Origin: Pseudomonas sp. S30
GTDB taxonomy: Bacteria > Pseudomonadota > Gammaproteobacteria > Pseudomonadales > Pseudomonadaceae
Assembly (NCBI RefSeq): GCF_016518545.1
Contig: NZ_JACVTO010000008.1
Location: 1 to 64,000 of the forward strand
Direction: 5' to 3'
DNA length: 64,000 bases
Of the stretch, positions 36,406-47,776 are shown one piece after another. Under the pieces are notes generated by a model. It did not search any database, was not told where the DNA came from, and worked only from the letters and a program-made list of their open reading frames with translations. Both the position numbers and the translations under genes were made by a program. The first letter of the stretch is position 1, and every line of letters starts with the position of its first letter.

Positions 36406-36615
36406 ATGTCCAACCGCCAATCCGGTACCGTCAAGTGGTTCAACGATGAAAAAGGCTACGGCTTCATCACCCCTCAGTCCGGTGACGATCTGTTCGTACA
36501 CTTCAAAGCCATCCAGGCTGACGGCTTCAAAACCCTGAAAGAAGGCCAGGCTGTTACCTTCGTCGCTACCCGCGGCCAGAAAGGTATGCAGGCTGAAGAA
36601 GTTCAAATCGCCTAA
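36406..36615 (+). CDS. Cold-shock protein, CspA family
   Basis: 69 aa single cold-shock domain. RNP1 is GYGFI in [12 protein letters not shown] and RNP2 is LFVHF. It binds single-stranded RNA/DNA and acts as an RNA chaperone. Pseudomonas has several near-identical paralogs (CapA/CapB, CspA, CspD), so I give no symbol. It is monocistronic, with its own promoter and terminator. Confidence 0.95.
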   Translation: MSNRQSGTVKWFNDEKGYGFITPQSGDDLFVHFKAIQADGFKTLKEGQAVTFVATRGQKGMQAEEVQIA

Positions 36616-36642
36616 GTCGATTTAGCTTCGTCGCTGTGAAAG

Positions 36643-36666
36643 AACCCGCCTTCTGGCGGGTTTTTT
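36643..36666 (+). terminator. Intrinsic terminator of the cold-shock gene
   Basis: AACCCGCC (36643-36650) pairs with GGCGGGTT (36655-36662) around TTCT, followed by further T residues. A textbook terminator 27 bases after the stop codon. Confidence 0.92.
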
Positions 36667-36730
36667 CATGCCCGGAAGAACGTGTTCGCACCCAGGCGCG
36701 AACCCATTCGCACCCAGGGCGTTGTCGCTT

Positions 36731-37825
36731 TCAATCCTCGCTGATGGTGATGCTCGGCATGGCGGGCGCCGCGGCCTCTTGCAGCACGATGCGCGCCCCG
36801 ACCTGACGCGCCAGCTCCTGATAGACCATGGCGATCTGGCTGTCCGGCTCGGCGATGGCCGTCGGCTTGCCACTGTCGGCTTGCTCGCGGATCAGCATCG
36901 ACAGCGGCAGCGAGGCCAGCACATCCACACCGTACTGCTGCGCCAGCTTCGCGCCTCCCCCTTCACCGAACAGATGCTCGGCATGGCCACAGTTCGAACA
37001 GATGTGCACGGCCATGTTCTCTACCACGCCCAACACCGGAATATTGACCTTGCGGAACATCTCGACGCCTTTCCTGGCATCGAGCAGGGCCAGGTCCTGG
37101 GGCGTGGTCACGACCACCGAACCTGCCACGGGCACCTTCTGCGCCAGGGTCAGCTGGATATCGCCCGTCCCGGGCGGCATGTCGATCACCAGGTAATCGA
37201 GGTCATCCCAGGCGGTCTGGGTCACCAGTTGTTGCAAAGCCCCGGAGACCATCGGCCCACGCCACACCATGGGCGTGTTGTCATCGGTGAGAAACGCCAT
37301 GGACATCACCTCTACACCATGGGCCTCGATCGGCACGAACCACTTCTGGTCGCGGATCTGCGGACGCGTGCCCTCGGCGATCCCGAACATCACGCCCTGA
37401 CTCGGACCATAGATGTCGGCGTCCAGGATACCGACCCGCGCACCTTCGCGCGCCAGGGCCAGCGCCAGGTTCGCTGCGGTGGTGGACTTGCCCACCCCCC
37501 CCTTGCCGGAAGCCACGGCGATCACGTTCTTCACGTTGGCCAACGCGGGCACCTGGGCCTGGGCCTTGTGCGCGACGATGCGGGTCTCGACGTTCACCTG
37601 CGCCGCGGTCACACCTTCGAGGTTTTCGATCGCCGTCTGCAACACCTGAGCCCAGCCATTGCTGAACAGCTTGGCGGCGTAACCCAATTGCAGCTGCACG
37701 CTGACCCGCCCGTCCCGAATGTCGATGGCGCGTACGCAACCGGCACTGACTGGGTCCTGATTCAGGTAGGGATCGGTGTACTGGCGCAGCACGCCTTCGA
37801 TGGCAGCAGGTGTGACGACACTCAT
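36731..37825 (-). CDS. apbC: Iron-sulfur cluster carrier protein, Mrp/NBP35 ATPase (ApbC)
   Basis: 364 aa P-loop ATPase that carries or assembles Fe-S clusters. An N-terminal MIP18-like domain (~95 residues) precedes the deviant Walker A GKGGVGKST. Cluster-binding cysteines are in HICSNCGH. Switch motifs DADIYGPSQG and VIDMPPGTGD are intact. It is divergent from metG, a frequent arrangement in gamma-proteobacteria. Confidence 0.95.
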   Translation of the reverse strand: MSVVTPAAIEGVLRQYTDPYLNQDPVSAGCVRAIDIRDGRVSVQLQLGYAAKLFSNGWAQVLQTAIENLEGVTAAQVNVETRIVAHKAQAQVPALANVKNVIAVASGKGGVGKSTTAANLALALAREGARVGILDADIYGPSQGVMFGIAEGTRPQIRDQKWFVPIEAHGVEVMSMAFLTDDNTPMVWRGPMVSGALQQLVTQTAWDDLDYLVIDMPPGTGDIQLTLAQKVPVAGSVVVTTPQDLALLDARKGVEMFRKVNIPVLGVVENMAVHICSNCGHAEHLFGEGGGAKLAQQYGVDVLASLPLSMLIREQADSGKPTAIAEPDSQIAMVYQELARQVGARIVLQEAAAPAMPSITISED

Positions 37826-37982
37826 GGAGACTCCCGTGAAGTATTCGAAGAGATGAAACAGGCGCCTATGCTACCCCGTCAGGGGACGGCGATGCGTCTG
37901 CGGGATGAAATATCTGCGCCAGCCCTTTATAGTGGCCGATCATCCTCATTTTACCCGTCGCCAGATAAGTAGCCGAGCCACC

Positions 37983-40022
37983 ATGTCCGAGCCACGTCAG
38001 ATTCTCGTCACCAGCGCCCTGCCCTACGCCAATGGATCCATCCATCTTGGCCATATGCTGGAGTACATCCAGACGGACATGTGGGTACGCTTCCAGAAGC
38101 TGCGTGGCCACCAGTGCATCTACGTCTGCGCCGACGACGCCCATGGCTCGGCCATCATGCTGCGCGCGGAAAAGGAAGGCATCACCCCCGAGCAACTGAT
38201 CGCCAATGTTCAGGCCGAACACAGCGCGGACTTCGCCGATTTCCTGGTGGACTTCGACAACTTCCATTCCACCCACAGCGAAGAAAACCGCGAGCTGTCC
38301 AGCCTGATCTACACCCGCCTGCGCGAGGCCGGGCACATCGCCAACCGTTCCGTGACCCAGTACTACGATCCGGAAAAAGGCATGTTCCTGGCCGACCGCT
38401 TCATCAAGGGCACCTGCCCCAAATGCGCGGCCGAAGATCAATACGGTGACAACTGCGAGAAATGCGGTGCCACCTATGCACCTACCGAGCTGAAGGATCC
38501 CAAGTCGGCCATCTCCGGCGCCACCCCGGTGCTGCGCGACTCCCAGCACTTCTTCTTCAAGCTGCCCGACTTCCAGGCCATGCTCGAGCAGTGGACGCGC
38601 AGCGGTACCCTGCAGGACGCAGTGGCCAACAAGCTCGCCGAGTGGCTGGACGCCGGGCTGCAGGAGTGGGACATCTCCCGCGACGCGCCCTACTTCGGTT
38701 TCGAGATTCCCGGTGAGCCCGGCAAGTACTTCTACGTGTGGCTGGACGCGCCGATCGGCTACATGGCCAGCTTCAAGAACCTGTGCGCCCGCCGTCCGGA
38801 ACTGGACTTCGACGGCTTCTGGAACGAGGGCTCCAGCGCCGAGCTGTATCACTTCATCGGCAAGGACATCGTCAACTTCCATGCCCTGTTCTGGCCAGCC
38901 ATGCTCGAAGGCGCCGGCTATCGCAAACCCACGGCCGTGAACGTGCACGGCTACCTGACCGTGAATGGCGCGAAGATGTCGAAATCGCGCGGCACCTTCA
39001 TCAAGGCGCGCACCTACCTCGACCACCTTCAGCCCGAGTACCTGCGCTACTATTACGCGGCCAAGCTCGGCCGTGGCGTGGACGACCTCGATCTGAACCT
39101 GGACGACTTCGTGCAGAAGGTCAATTCGGACCTGATCGGCAAGGTGGTGAACATCGCCAGCCGTTGCGCCGGCTTCATCCACAAGGGCAACGCCGGCGTG
39201 ATGGTCGCGGGTGATGCCGCACCAGCGCTGACCGAAGCCTTCCTGAGCGCCGCGCCGTCGATCGCCGAGGCCTATGAAGCCCGTGACTTCGGCCGCGCCA
39301 TGCGCGAGATCATGGCGCTGGCCGATCGCGCCAACGCCTGGATCGCCGACAAGGCGCCCTGGTCGCTGGCCAAGCAGGAAGGCAAGCAGGACGAGGTCCA
39401 GGCCATCTGCGCCCAGGGCATCAATCTGTTCCGCCAACTGGTGATCTTCCTCAAGCCGGTACTGCCGGCGCTGGCGGCCGACGCCGAGGCCTTCCTCAAC
39501 GTCGCGCCGTTGACCTGGAACGACCATCTGTCGCGCCTGGAAAACCACACCCTGAACCCATTCAAAGCGCTGATGAGCCGCATCGAGCCGGCCAAGATCG
39601 AAGCCATGGTTGCCGCCAGCAAGGAAGATCTGCTGGCCGCCGAGGCCAAGGCGCCGACGGGTAACGGGGAGCTGGGCAAGGATCCACTGGCGGCTGAAAT
39701 CGAGTTCGATACCTTCGCTGCGGTGGACCTGCGCGTGGCCTTGATCGTCAAGGCACAGGCGGTAGCAGGCGCCGACAAGCTGCTGCAGTTGACCCTCGAC
39801 ATCGGTGACGAGCAGCGCAACGTGTTTTCCGGTATCAAGTCGGCGTACCCGGACCCTTCCCAGCTCGAAGGCCGGCTGACGATGATGGTGGCCAACCTGA
39901 AACCGCGCAAGATGCGTTTCGGCGTGTCCGAAGGCATGGTCATGGCGGCGGGTCCTGGCGGCGAGGAAATCTACCTGCTCAGCCCCGACAGTGGCGCCAA
40001 GCCCGGTCAGCGCATCAAGTGA
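37983..40022 (+). CDS. metG: Methionine-tRNA ligase
   Basis: 679 aa from ATG 37983 ([10 protein letters not shown]), the conserved start; the frame is open further upstream. It has the class I motif HLGH (21-24), zinc cysteines in CPKC and CEKCG, and the KMSKS loop (AKMSKSRG). The C-terminal tRNA-binding domain of the EMAP/Trbp111 type ([15 protein letters not shown] to [11 protein letters not shown]) makes it the long dimeric form. An essential enzyme charging initiator and elongator tRNA-Met. Confidence 0.97.
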   Translation: MSEPRQILVTSALPYANGSIHLGHMLEYIQTDMWVRFQKLRGHQCIYVCADDAHGSAIMLRAEKEGITPEQLIANVQAEHSADFADFLVDFDNFHSTHSEENRELSSLIYTRLREAGHIANRSVTQYYDPEKGMFLADRFIKGTCPKCAAEDQYGDNCEKCGATYAPTELKDPKSAISGATPVLRDSQHFFFKLPDFQAMLEQWTRSGTLQDAVANKLAEWLDAGLQEWDISRDAPYFGFEIPGEPGKYFYVWLDAPIGYMASFKNLCARRPELDFDGFWNEGSSAELYHFIGKDIVNFHALFWPAMLEGAGYRKPTAVNVHGYLTVNGAKMSKSRGTFIKARTYLDHLQPEYLRYYYAAKLGRGVDDLDLNLDDFVQKVNSDLIGKVVNIASRCAGFIHKGNAGVMVAGDAAPALTEAFLSAAPSIAEAYEARDFGRAMREIMALADRANAWIADKAPWSLAKQEGKQDEVQAICAQGINLFRQLVIFLKPVLPALAADAEAFLNVAPLTWNDHLSRLENHTLNPFKALMSRIEPAKIEAMVAASKEDLLAAEAKAPTGNGELGKDPLAAEIEFDTFAAVDLRVALIVKAQAVAGADKLLQLTLDIGDEQRNVFSGIKSAYPDPSQLEGRLTMMVANLKPRKMRFGVSEGMVMAAGPGGEEIYLLSPDSGAKPGQRIK

Positions 40023-40145
40023 CGCTGCGATGCACCCCGGAAGTCGCTGGCCGATTTCCAGGGTGCACGCCCGATCCGGCGCGGCCTGCGTCCTGCCCTG
40101 CGCTTCAAGTCCCCCAGGAAAGCCTCTAGGAACGCATCAAGCCTC

Positions 40146-40784
40146 ATGAACGCCGCCAAACGCCTGGAGATCTTTCGCAGGCTGCACGAAGACAACCCCG
40201 ACCCCAAGACCGAGCTGGCCTATGCCACACCGTTCGAGCTGCTCATCGCGGTGATTCTCTCGGCGCAGGCCACCGACGTGAGCGTGAACAAGGCGACCGC
40301 GCGGCTGTATCCGGTCGCCAACACCCCGCAAGCGATCCTGGCACTGGGTGTTGAGGGGCTCAGCGAATACATCAAGACCATCGGCCTCTACAACAGCAAG
40401 GCCAAGAACGTCATCGAGACCTGCCGCCTGTTGATCGAACGACATGGCAGCGAAGTCCCGCAGACCCGCGAAGCGCTCGAAGCGTTGCCCGGAGTGGGTC
40501 GCAAAACCGCCAACGTGGTCCTCAACACCGCGTTCCGGCAACTGGCGATGGCCGTGGACACTCACATTTTCAGGGTCAGCAACCGGACCGGCATCGCGCC
40601 GGGCAAGAATGTGGTGGAAGTGGAGAAGAAGCTGCTGAAGTTCGTACCCAGGGACTATCTGCTGGACGCGCATCACTGGCTCATCCTGCATGGCCGCTAT
40701 GTGTGCCAGGCACGCAAGCCTCGCTGTGGCAGCTGCCGCATCGAGGACCTGTGCGACTACCGGCACAAGACCTCGGACGATTGA
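40146..40784 (+). CDS. nth: Endonuclease III
   Basis: 212 aa base-excision-repair glycosylase/AP lyase removing oxidised pyrimidines. The helix-hairpin-helix motif is LPGVGRKTAN with the catalytic lysine, and the catalytic aspartate is in VDTHIFR. The [4Fe-4S] cysteines follow the C-x6-C-x2-C-x5-C pattern at the C-terminus (from CQARKPRCGSC). It lies only 123 bases after metG, without the rnf/rsx electron-transport genes that sit between them in P. aeruginosa. Confidence 0.97.
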   Translation: MNAAKRLEIFRRLHEDNPDPKTELAYATPFELLIAVILSAQATDVSVNKATARLYPVANTPQAILALGVEGLSEYIKTIGLYNSKAKNVIETCRLLIERHGSEVPQTREALEALPGVGRKTANVVLNTAFRQLAMAVDTHIFRVSNRTGIAPGKNVVEVEKKLLKFVPRDYLLDAHHWLILHGRYVCQARKPRCGSCRIEDLCDYRHKTSDD

Positions 40785-40889
40785 CGCTTTAGCAAAAAAA
40801 CAGATCGCTCGATTGAAAAAATCTTTTTTACCGGTTCCAGGATTCTCGCTATAAGGACGGCGAAAGGCCCCCTTGCCGTGGAGCGATGC

Positions 40890-41060
40890 ATGAGTACCGA
40901 CAAAGACGAACTGATCGACGAAGACTTCGCAGCCGATGACGATGCTGAACCCCAGGCCGAACCTGCCAAAACCAACCTGAGCAAGCGCCGCACCATCGAC
41001 AACTTGCTCGAAGAGCGTCGGCTGCAGCGACAACTGGCAGATTTCGATTACGATTTCTGA
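40890..41060 (+). CDS. PA3496-family small acidic protein
   Basis: 56 aa from ATG 40890, with GGAG (40880-40883) six bases upstream; a GTG at 40878 is possible but weaker. The N-terminus is very acidic (DELIDEDFAADDDAE). The C-terminus SKRRTIDNLLEERRLQRQLADF is basic and helical. Relatives are annotated as putative envelope integrity proteins next to nth in Pseudomonas. The mechanism is unknown. Confidence 0.85.
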   Translation: MSTDKDELIDEDFAADDDAEPQAEPAKTNLSKRRTIDNLLEERRLQRQLADFDYDF

Positions 41061-41101
41061 GCCGCATCACCCCGGGTGGCGGGCAGGGACACCCGTGGTG
41101 T

Positions 41102-41728
41102 TCACGCCAGACCATGACGCTGGGCCAGCTCGATCAGGTCGACCAGGGAACGTGCATTGAGCTTGAGCAACAGGCGCGTCTTGTAGGTGCTGACGGTCTT
41201 GTTGCTGAGAAACATGCTATCGGCGATTTCCTTGTTGGTTCGCCCTCTCGCCAGCTGCTGCAACACCATCATCTCGCGCCCGGACAAGCGCTCCACCATT
41301 TCGCTTTCACTGCCCCCACTCACCCCGCTGCGTGTCTTGTGCAGCGCCTGGTTGGGAAAGTAGCTGTAGCCGGATAGCACAGCCTTGATCGCACTCAGCA
41401 ACTCGGTGAGTTCCTGTTGCTTGCAGACGTATCCGGCTGCACCGGCCTGCATGCAGCGCATGGAAAAGTGTCCGGGCGCCTGGGAAGTCAGTACCAGGAC
41501 CTTGCTTCCGGGACTGGCCGCCGTCATGCGGGCAATCACTTCCAGCCCATCGAGCTTGGGTATGCCGATATCGAGCACGACGATATCGGGTATATAGTCC
41601 CTGGTCATCTGCAGCGCATCCACACCGTTATCGGTTTCGGCCACTACTTCATATCCATGACGCTCCATCAACATACGTACGGCCAAGCGAATGACCGGAT
41701 GATCATCCACGATAAGCACTTTATTCAT
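41102..41728 (-). CDS. NarL/LuxR-family response regulator
   Basis: 208 aa. The receiver domain (residues ~1-120) has the acidic pair DD in IVDDHP, the phospho-acceptor aspartate in VVLDIGIPKLDG, and the lysine in AGYVCKQQE. The C-terminal LuxR helix-turn-helix is LSGREMMVLQQLARGRTNKEIADSMFLSNKTVSTYKTRL. It resembles BvgA/EvgA/Roc-type regulators. No sensor kinase is adjacent, so its partner is elsewhere. It presumably controls genes in trans. Confidence 0.92.
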   Translation of the reverse strand: MNKVLIVDDHPVIRLAVRMLMERHGYEVVAETDNGVDALQMTRDYIPDIVVLDIGIPKLDGLEVIARMTAASPGSKVLVLTSQAPGHFSMRCMQAGAAGYVCKQQELTELLSAIKAVLSGYSYFPNQALHKTRSGVSGGSESEMVERLSGREMMVLQQLARGRTNKEIADSMFLSNKTVSTYKTRLLLKLNARSLVDLIELAQRHGLA

Positions 41729-42099
41729 GGGATATCCATTGATCCATTTTCAGTGGTGACGCGTCAAGATAACCGAGCCGTCGACGTCGTGGCGCGACGA
41801 TTCCGGAGCAGCACCCACTCCAAGATGAAACTTACACTGCTAATAGAAACGTCCTACACGCACCACTAGGGCGCGCGGGATATTGATTGATGGCGCGCGT
41901 GCTCGAGCACGAATCCGAAGGCCTACGCGACGGTCAGCGCGACCCAATCGTGAACAGCGGACCTCGGTCACTGGCCTGAAATGACGAGCCCCTCACCGCA
42001 ACTGACCGGGAGCAATTTTTCCTGGAGAGGAAACAGGAGGTATTTCTATCGACGTGTCGACGCGGTACAGATGAGCAAAGCCCGAAGGAGGCCCCCGCC
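41729..42099. other. 371-base divergent intergenic region
   Basis: This lies between the response-regulator gene and the small membrane protein gene, divergently transcribed. A perfect 12-base palindrome, GTGCTCGAGCAC (41899-41910), is the main feature and a possible operator. A strong AAGGAGG site stands just before the start at 42100. No gene is recognised. Confidence 0.5.
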
Positions 42100-42534
42100 A
42101 TGAACAGCACCGACCAGATGAGTCCATTGACGATCATTGCCATTTTCTCCGGCATCATCGAGGCCTCAGCGCTCGCTTCGTTGCCCTTTCTGAGCGATAG
42201 CAGCCAGTCGATCTACACCTGGTTTCTGGTGGCGTTTCCGTTTTTCCTGACGGTGCTGTTCTTCCTGACCCTAAACTTCAATCACGAATCGCTCTACACA
42301 CCGGACAAGCGTGCCCTGGAGGAAGAGGATCAGGCGTGCGGCGATGCACAGGACCCGGTGACCATCGCGCTGTCAGGTGCCAGCGCGCAGAAAACCATCG
42401 AAGCCCATGTGCTGAACGCACTGAGCAAGCCCCCGGGAAAAGAGCACCGCTGGCTGTTCTACAACCTGGAATGCCGATCACGCATCCTGCTGTCGGTGCG
42501 GGCGTTGCAGAAGGGCGACAAGATCGACTTCTGA
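42100..42534 (+). CDS. Hypothetical two-helix membrane protein
   Basis: 144 aa with an excellent AAGGAGG ribosome-binding site. Two hydrophobic helices (LTIIAIFSGIIEASALASLPF and YTWFLVAFPFFLTVLFFLTL) are followed by a soluble C-terminal domain of ~85 residues (VTIALSGASAQKTIEAHVLN to SRILLSVRALQKGDKIDF). I do not recognise a family. The divergent regulator gene may be functionally linked, but that is a guess. Confidence 0.7.
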   Translation: MNSTDQMSPLTIIAIFSGIIEASALASLPFLSDSSQSIYTWFLVAFPFFLTVLFFLTLNFNHESLYTPDKRALEEEDQACGDAQDPVTIALSGASAQKTIEAHVLNALSKPPGKEHRWLFYNLECRSRILLSVRALQKGDKIDF

Positions 42535-42546
42535 GCGCCGGGCACA

Positions 42547-42575
42547 AAAAACCCGGCCATTGCAGCCGGGCTTTT
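42547..42575. terminator. Bidirectional terminator between the membrane protein gene and argG
   Basis: CCCGGC (42552-42557) pairs with GCCGGG (42565-42570). The A-run on one side serves argG on the minus strand, and CTTTT on the other serves the plus-strand gene. Confidence 0.85.
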
Positions 42576-42588
42576 CCAGCGAAGCCAA

Positions 42589-43806
<1,218 letters not shown>

Positions 43807-43933
43807 GCCATCACTCCACGGGGTTGTACGGAAAACCGATGAGTTTACCGATCTCGTGAGTGAATTTACAGTGGGGCGACAGCTTCTGACGCCCAAGCGA
43901 CAGGTCTTGTCGCACGGCGCGATGGCGTACGCC

Positions 43934-44929
43934 TCAGTTTTTCTTCGCGCTGGCGGTGCCCGTTGTGGTCGTGGCAGGCGCGGTGGCCGTACCCGGAGAG
44001 GGGGCGGTCGGCGCAGGGTTCGTCGCCGGCGCGGCAGGCGCGGCCTCGTGGGGTTTCTCCACGGGCTTTTCGACCGGTGTCACTCGGTCCAGCTGAACGT
44101 TCACGCGACGGTTTCGCGCGCGGTTGGCGGCTGTGTTGTTCTTCACCAACGGGTAGCGCTCGCCATGGAAACGCACCACGATCTGTGCTTCGGGCACCCC
44201 GTGGGCTTGCAGGTACTCGGCCACCGCCATGGCGCGCCGGCGCGAGCCGTCACGGTTGGCCAGGCGATTGCCGCTGTTGTCGGAATGACCGTCGAGCTCG
44301 ACGTGATTGACCATCGGATCGGCCTTCATATAGTCGAGAATCACATCCAGACGCGCGCGGGCGGCGCTGTCCAGCTCGAAACCGGTGCCTGGGAATGGCA
44401 CCTGGGTCTGGCGGATCTGGTCGTAGTTCATCGGCAACAACTTGCTGGCGCACACTTGATAGTCGCTGTAGGCCTTGGCGAAGCTGATGGGCAGGATATG
44501 CACTTCCATCGGCCGTCCGGCCTCACCGCTATGATTGCGCACCACCGCGCTGCGGCCGTCGAGCAGGCCGTTGATCAGACGGCTGGCCTGCCCCTGCGTC
44601 GAGTTGAACAGCACGCCCGTACGCGCCAGGCGAATCGCGCCCAGGTCGACGTCCCCGCGCCCAGGCTGCCAGGGCGCGGCAGCCGCCAGCAGCATCGCCG
44701 AGCCTGCGCCCAGGGCATTGCTGTCCGAGCGCAGCTGGAACACCGGCTGCTCGCCGGCGCGGCGAACGAACTGACCGCTGCCGAAGCCATCGATGGGCTG
44801 GATCAATCGGCACTCGAACTGGTCGCCTTCGATCTTCCAGGCGATGTTCTCCACGCGGGTCTGGAAGGTCATCGCACCGGCCGGCAGGCTGGCACACAGG
44901 CTGAGCAGGAGTAGGTAACGCTGGCGCAC
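43934..44929 (-). CDS. motY: Flagellar stator-associated protein MotY (OmpA family)
   Basis: 331 aa from the GTG at 44929, with GGAG six bases upstream; a GTG at 44941 is the alternative. The signal peptide ends near LPAGA-MTF. The N-terminal MotY domain ([21 protein letters not shown]) targets the flagellar basal-body T-ring. The C-terminal OmpA-like domain ([21 protein letters not shown]) binds peptidoglycan. The last ~50 residues are a Pro/Ala/Thr-rich tail. MotY stabilises the motor stators in Pseudomonas and Vibrio. Divergent from pyrC. Confidence 0.92.
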   Translation of the reverse strand: MRQRYLLLLSLCASLPAGAMTFQTRVENIAWKIEGDQFECRLIQPIDGFGSGQFVRRAGEQPVFQLRSDSNALGAGSAMLLAAAAPWQPGRGDVDLGAIRLARTGVLFNSTQGQASRLINGLLDGRSAVVRNHSGEAGRPMEVHILPISFAKAYSDYQVCASKLLPMNYDQIRQTQVPFPGTGFELDSAARARLDVILDYMKADPMVNHVELDGHSDNSGNRLANRDGSRRRAMAVAEYLQAHGVPEAQIVVRFHGERYPLVKNNTAANRARNRRVNVQLDRVTPVEKPVEKPHEAAPAAPATNPAPTAPSPGTATAPATTTTGTASAKKN

Positions 44930-45059
44930 AGGCGGCTCCACAAATTCTGACGTCTTACCAGCAGGCTATCGGACGCCTGCCGGAAAACTTGATAGCCGTG
45001 CCGCTGCAGGGGTTTTCCGGTAGCATGGGCGCCTGAGTTCGAACCGCCTGGAAACCCCA

Positions 45060-46106
45060 ATGTCCGATCGCCTGACCCTCCTGCGTCCCGACGACTGGCA
45101 CATCCATCTGCGCGATGGTGCTGTGCTGCGAAATACCGTCGGCGACGTGGCGCGTACTTTCGCCCGCGCCATCATCATGCCCAACCTGGTTCCACCGGTA
45201 CGCAACGCTGACCAAGCCCAGGCCTATCGTCAGCGGATCCTTGCCGCACGGCCGGACGGCAGCCGCTTCGAACCGCTGATGGTGCTGTACCTCACCGATC
45301 GCACCAGCCCCGAGGACATCCGCGCGGCCAAGGCCAGTGGCATCGTGTTCGCCGCCAAGCTGTACCCGGCCGGCGCCACTACCAACTCCGATTCGGGCGT
45401 GACCAGCATCGACAACATCTTCCCGGCGATCGAGGCCCTGGCCGAGACCGGCCTGCCGCTGCTGGTGCATGGCGAAGTGACCCGTGCCGAAATCGACGTG
45501 TTCGATCGAGAGAAACGCTTCATCGACGAACACATGCGGCGTCTGGTCGAACGCTTCCCGACTCTGAAAGTGGTGTTCGAACACATCACCACCGCCGACG
45601 CCGCGCAGTTCGTCAGCCAGGCGTCGGCCAACGTCGGGGCGACCATCACCGCCCAGCACCTGCTGTACAACCGCAACCACATGCTGGTGGGCGGTATCCG
45701 CCCGCACTTCTACTGCCTGCCGATCCTCAAGCGCAACACCCACCAGGTCGCCCTGCTGGACGCCGCCACCAGCGGCAACCCCAAGTTCTTCCTCGGCACC
45801 GACTCGGCGCCGCACGCCCAGCACGCCAAGGAAGCGGCCTGTGGCTGCGCGGGCTGCTACACCGCCTACGCCGCGATCGAGCTGTACGCCGAGGCGTTCG
45901 AGCAACGTGGCGCTCTGGACAAGCTCGAAGGCTTCGCCAGCCTGCATGGGCCGGCGTTCTACGGGCTGCCGGCCAACACCGACCGCATCACGCTGGTGCG
46001 CGAAGACTGGACCGCGCCGGCGAGCCTGCCGTTCGGTGACACCCAGGTCGTTCCCCTGCGTGCGGGTGAAACCTTGCGCTGGCGCCTGCTGGAGGAGAAC
46101 GCATGA
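45060..46106 (+). CDS. pyrC: Dihydroorotase
   Basis: 348 aa class II dihydroorotase of pyrimidine synthesis. The binuclear zinc site is built from [10 protein letters not shown], the carboxylated lysine in [16 protein letters not shown], and later histidines (VHGEVTR and FEHITTADA). The catalytic aspartate is in GTDSAPH. It overlaps rnt by four bases (ATGA), so the two are translationally coupled. Confidence 0.97.
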   Translation: MSDRLTLLRPDDWHIHLRDGAVLRNTVGDVARTFARAIIMPNLVPPVRNADQAQAYRQRILAARPDGSRFEPLMVLYLTDRTSPEDIRAAKASGIVFAAKLYPAGATTNSDSGVTSIDNIFPAIEALAETGLPLLVHGEVTRAEIDVFDREKRFIDEHMRRLVERFPTLKVVFEHITTADAAQFVSQASANVGATITAQHLLYNRNHMLVGGIRPHFYCLPILKRNTHQVALLDAATSGNPKFFLGTDSAPHAQHAKEAACGCAGCYTAYAAIELYAEAFEQRGALDKLEGFASLHGPAFYGLPANTDRITLVREDWTAPASLPFGDTQVVPLRAGETLRWRLLEENA

Positions 46107-46768
46107 GCGAAGATCTCTATGAAGACGAGCAGGACGTACAAGCCGGTGGAGGCTCACGCCACCCGATGGCCGAACGGTTCCGTGGTTATCTGCCAGTGGT
46201 GGTGGACGTCGAGACCGGTGGTTTCAACAGCGCCACCGATGCCCTGCTGGAAATCGCTGCGGTCACCATCGGCATGGACGACAAGGGTTTCCTGTTCCCC
46301 GAGCACACCTACTTCTTCCGGGTAGAGCCATTCGAGGGCGCCAATATCGAGGCGGCGGCGCTGGAGTTCACCGGCATCAAGCTGGATCATCCACTGCGCA
46401 TGGCGGTGAGCGAGGAAAGCGCGCTGACCGACATCTTCCGTGGCGTGCGCAAAGCCTTGAAAGCCAACGGCTGCAAGCGAGCGATCCTGGTGGGACACAA
46501 CAGCAGCTTCGACCTGGGCTTCCTCAACGCGGCCGTGGCTCGCAACGACCTCAAGCGCAATCCGTTCCATCCGTTCTCCAGCTTCGACACGGCGACACTG
46601 GCCGGGCTGGCGTACGGGCAGACGGTGCTGGCCCGTGCCTGCCAGAGCGCCGACATCGATTTCGATGGGCGCGAAGCGCACTCGGCGCGCTACGACACGG
46701 AGAAAACCGCCGAGCTGTTCTGCGGTATCGTCAACCGCTGGAAAGACATGGGCGGCTGGCGAGAGTGA
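46103..46768 (+). CDS. rnt: Ribonuclease T
   Basis: 221 aa DEDDh exoribonuclease that trims the 3' end of tRNAs and other stable RNAs. Exo motif I is [12 protein letters not shown], motif [15 protein letters not shown], and motif [17 protein letters not shown]. The N-terminal ~25 residues are an acidic extension. Coupled to pyrC. Confidence 0.96.
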   Translation: MSEDLYEDEQDVQAGGGSRHPMAERFRGYLPVVVDVETGGFNSATDALLEIAAVTIGMDDKGFLFPEHTYFFRVEPFEGANIEAAALEFTGIKLDHPLRMAVSEESALTDIFRGVRKALKANGCKRAILVGHNSSFDLGFLNAAVARNDLKRNPFHPFSSFDTATLAGLAYGQTVLARACQSADIDFDGREAHSARYDTEKTAELFCGIVNRWKDMGGWRE

Positions 46769-46902
46769 GGCAGGAGCCCGCTCGAAGGCATGAGCGGGTC
46801 CTGTGGCGGCGAATCGCCTTGCAGGTGCCGGCAAACGCCGGCCCCTGGATCAGGCCCGTATCGGCCTGGGCATCAGCGGCGCCTCAACGAGGACCGCTGA
46901 AC

Positions 46903-46940
46903 AGCCCATCGCAGGTAAAACCGCTCCCGCACGATGGGCT
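46903..46940. repeat. Inverted repeat between rnt and the peroxiredoxin gene
   Basis: AGCCCATCG (46903-46911) pairs with CGATGGGCT (46932-46940) around a 20-base interior resembling the GGTAAA-CCGCTCC core of P. putida REP elements. A second hairpin lies at 46777-46798 (CCCGCTC/GAGCGGG). Together they probably end both convergent transcripts. Confidence 0.55.
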
Positions 46941-46960
46941 GTACTTGCTAACGCCCAGCC

Positions 46961-47563
46961 TTACAGCTTGCCAGCGTTCTCGCTCAGGTAAGCCGCTACG
47001 CCTTCAGGCGAAGCGTTCATGCCTTTGTCGCCCTTCTTCCAGTTGGCCGGGCACACTTCGCCGTGCTCCTCGTGGAATTGCAGCGCATCGACCAGACGCA
47101 GCAGCTCGTCCATGTTACGGCCCAGCGGCAGGTCGTTGATGATCTGCGAACGAACCACGCCGTTCTTGTCGATCAGGAAGGCGCCACGGAACGCGACACC
47201 GCCTTCGGATTCGACGTCATAGGCCTTGCAGATCTCGTGGGTGATGTCGGCTGCCAGGGTGTATTTGACCTGACCGATACCGCCATTGTTGACCGGGGTA
47301 TTACGCCAGGCGTTGTGGGTGAAGTGCGAGTCGATCGACACGCCGATCACTTCCACGCCACGCGACTCGAAATCCGGAATGCGGTTGTCCAGGGCGATCA
47401 GCTCGGACGGGCAGACGAAGGTGAAATCCAGTGGGTAGAAGAACACCAGGCCGTACTTGCCCTTGATTGCCGAGGCCAGGTTGAAGGTGTCGACGATCTC
47501 GCCACTGCCCAGCACGGCTGGAACGGTGAAATCCGGGGCTTGTTTACCAACGAGCACGCTCAT
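46961..47563 (-). CDS. 2-Cys peroxiredoxin (AhpC/Tsa family)
   Basis: 200 aa thiol peroxidase reducing hydrogen peroxide and organic peroxides. The peroxidatic cysteine is in FTFVCPSEL and the resolving cysteine in GEVCPANW. The C-terminal YL-type tail is present, as in typical eukaryotic-like, inactivation-sensitive enzymes. It is transcribed away from bfd, next to iron-storage genes, consistent with a joint oxidative-stress role. Confidence 0.94.
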   Translation of the reverse strand: MSVLVGKQAPDFTVPAVLGSGEIVDTFNLASAIKGKYGLVFFYPLDFTFVCPSELIALDNRIPDFESRGVEVIGVSIDSHFTHNAWRNTPVNNGGIGQVKYTLAADITHEICKAYDVESEGGVAFRGAFLIDKNGVVRSQIINDLPLGRNMDELLRLVDALQFHEEHGEVCPANWKKGDKGMNASPEGVAAYLSENAGKL

Positions 47564-47718
47564 TCGTTATCTCCTGATGATGGTGGAAAACCGTTGCCCG
47601 GGCCAGTGAATGCACCCGGCGTCCTGCAAAGATCGACCATCATACACGGGATGACATGACAGGCCGACTCCGACCGCCGGTCGTGCGAAGATGAATCATT
47701 CTTCAAGTACTTTGACAA

Positions 47719-47737
47719 GCATTCTCATTACCATTAG
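47719..47737 (+). promoter_or_regulatory. Fur-box-like site upstream of bfd
   Basis: GCATTCTCATTACCATTAG resembles the Fur consensus when read on the reverse strand (TAATGGTAATGAGAATGC). It lies 40 bases before the bfd start. bfd is iron-starvation induced and Fur-controlled in P. aeruginosa, which fits. Motif match only. Confidence 0.5.
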
Positions 47738-47776
47738 TCTCCAACGCAACGACTCACCCAGCGATGGTCAGACTTT

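Noticed and set aside
37866..39548. A 560-codon open frame on the - strand
   Set aside because: Antisense of metG, which has all its catalytic and zinc motifs.
40801..40835. A6-TC-T6 stretch after nth considered as a terminator
   Set aside because: The self-complementary part is only A/T with a two-base centre and cannot form a stable GC stem.
46769..46960. Possible tRNA or small RNA between rnt and the peroxiredoxin gene
   Set aside because: No cloverleaf or anticodon arm could be folded; the hairpins are better explained as REP-like or terminator elements.
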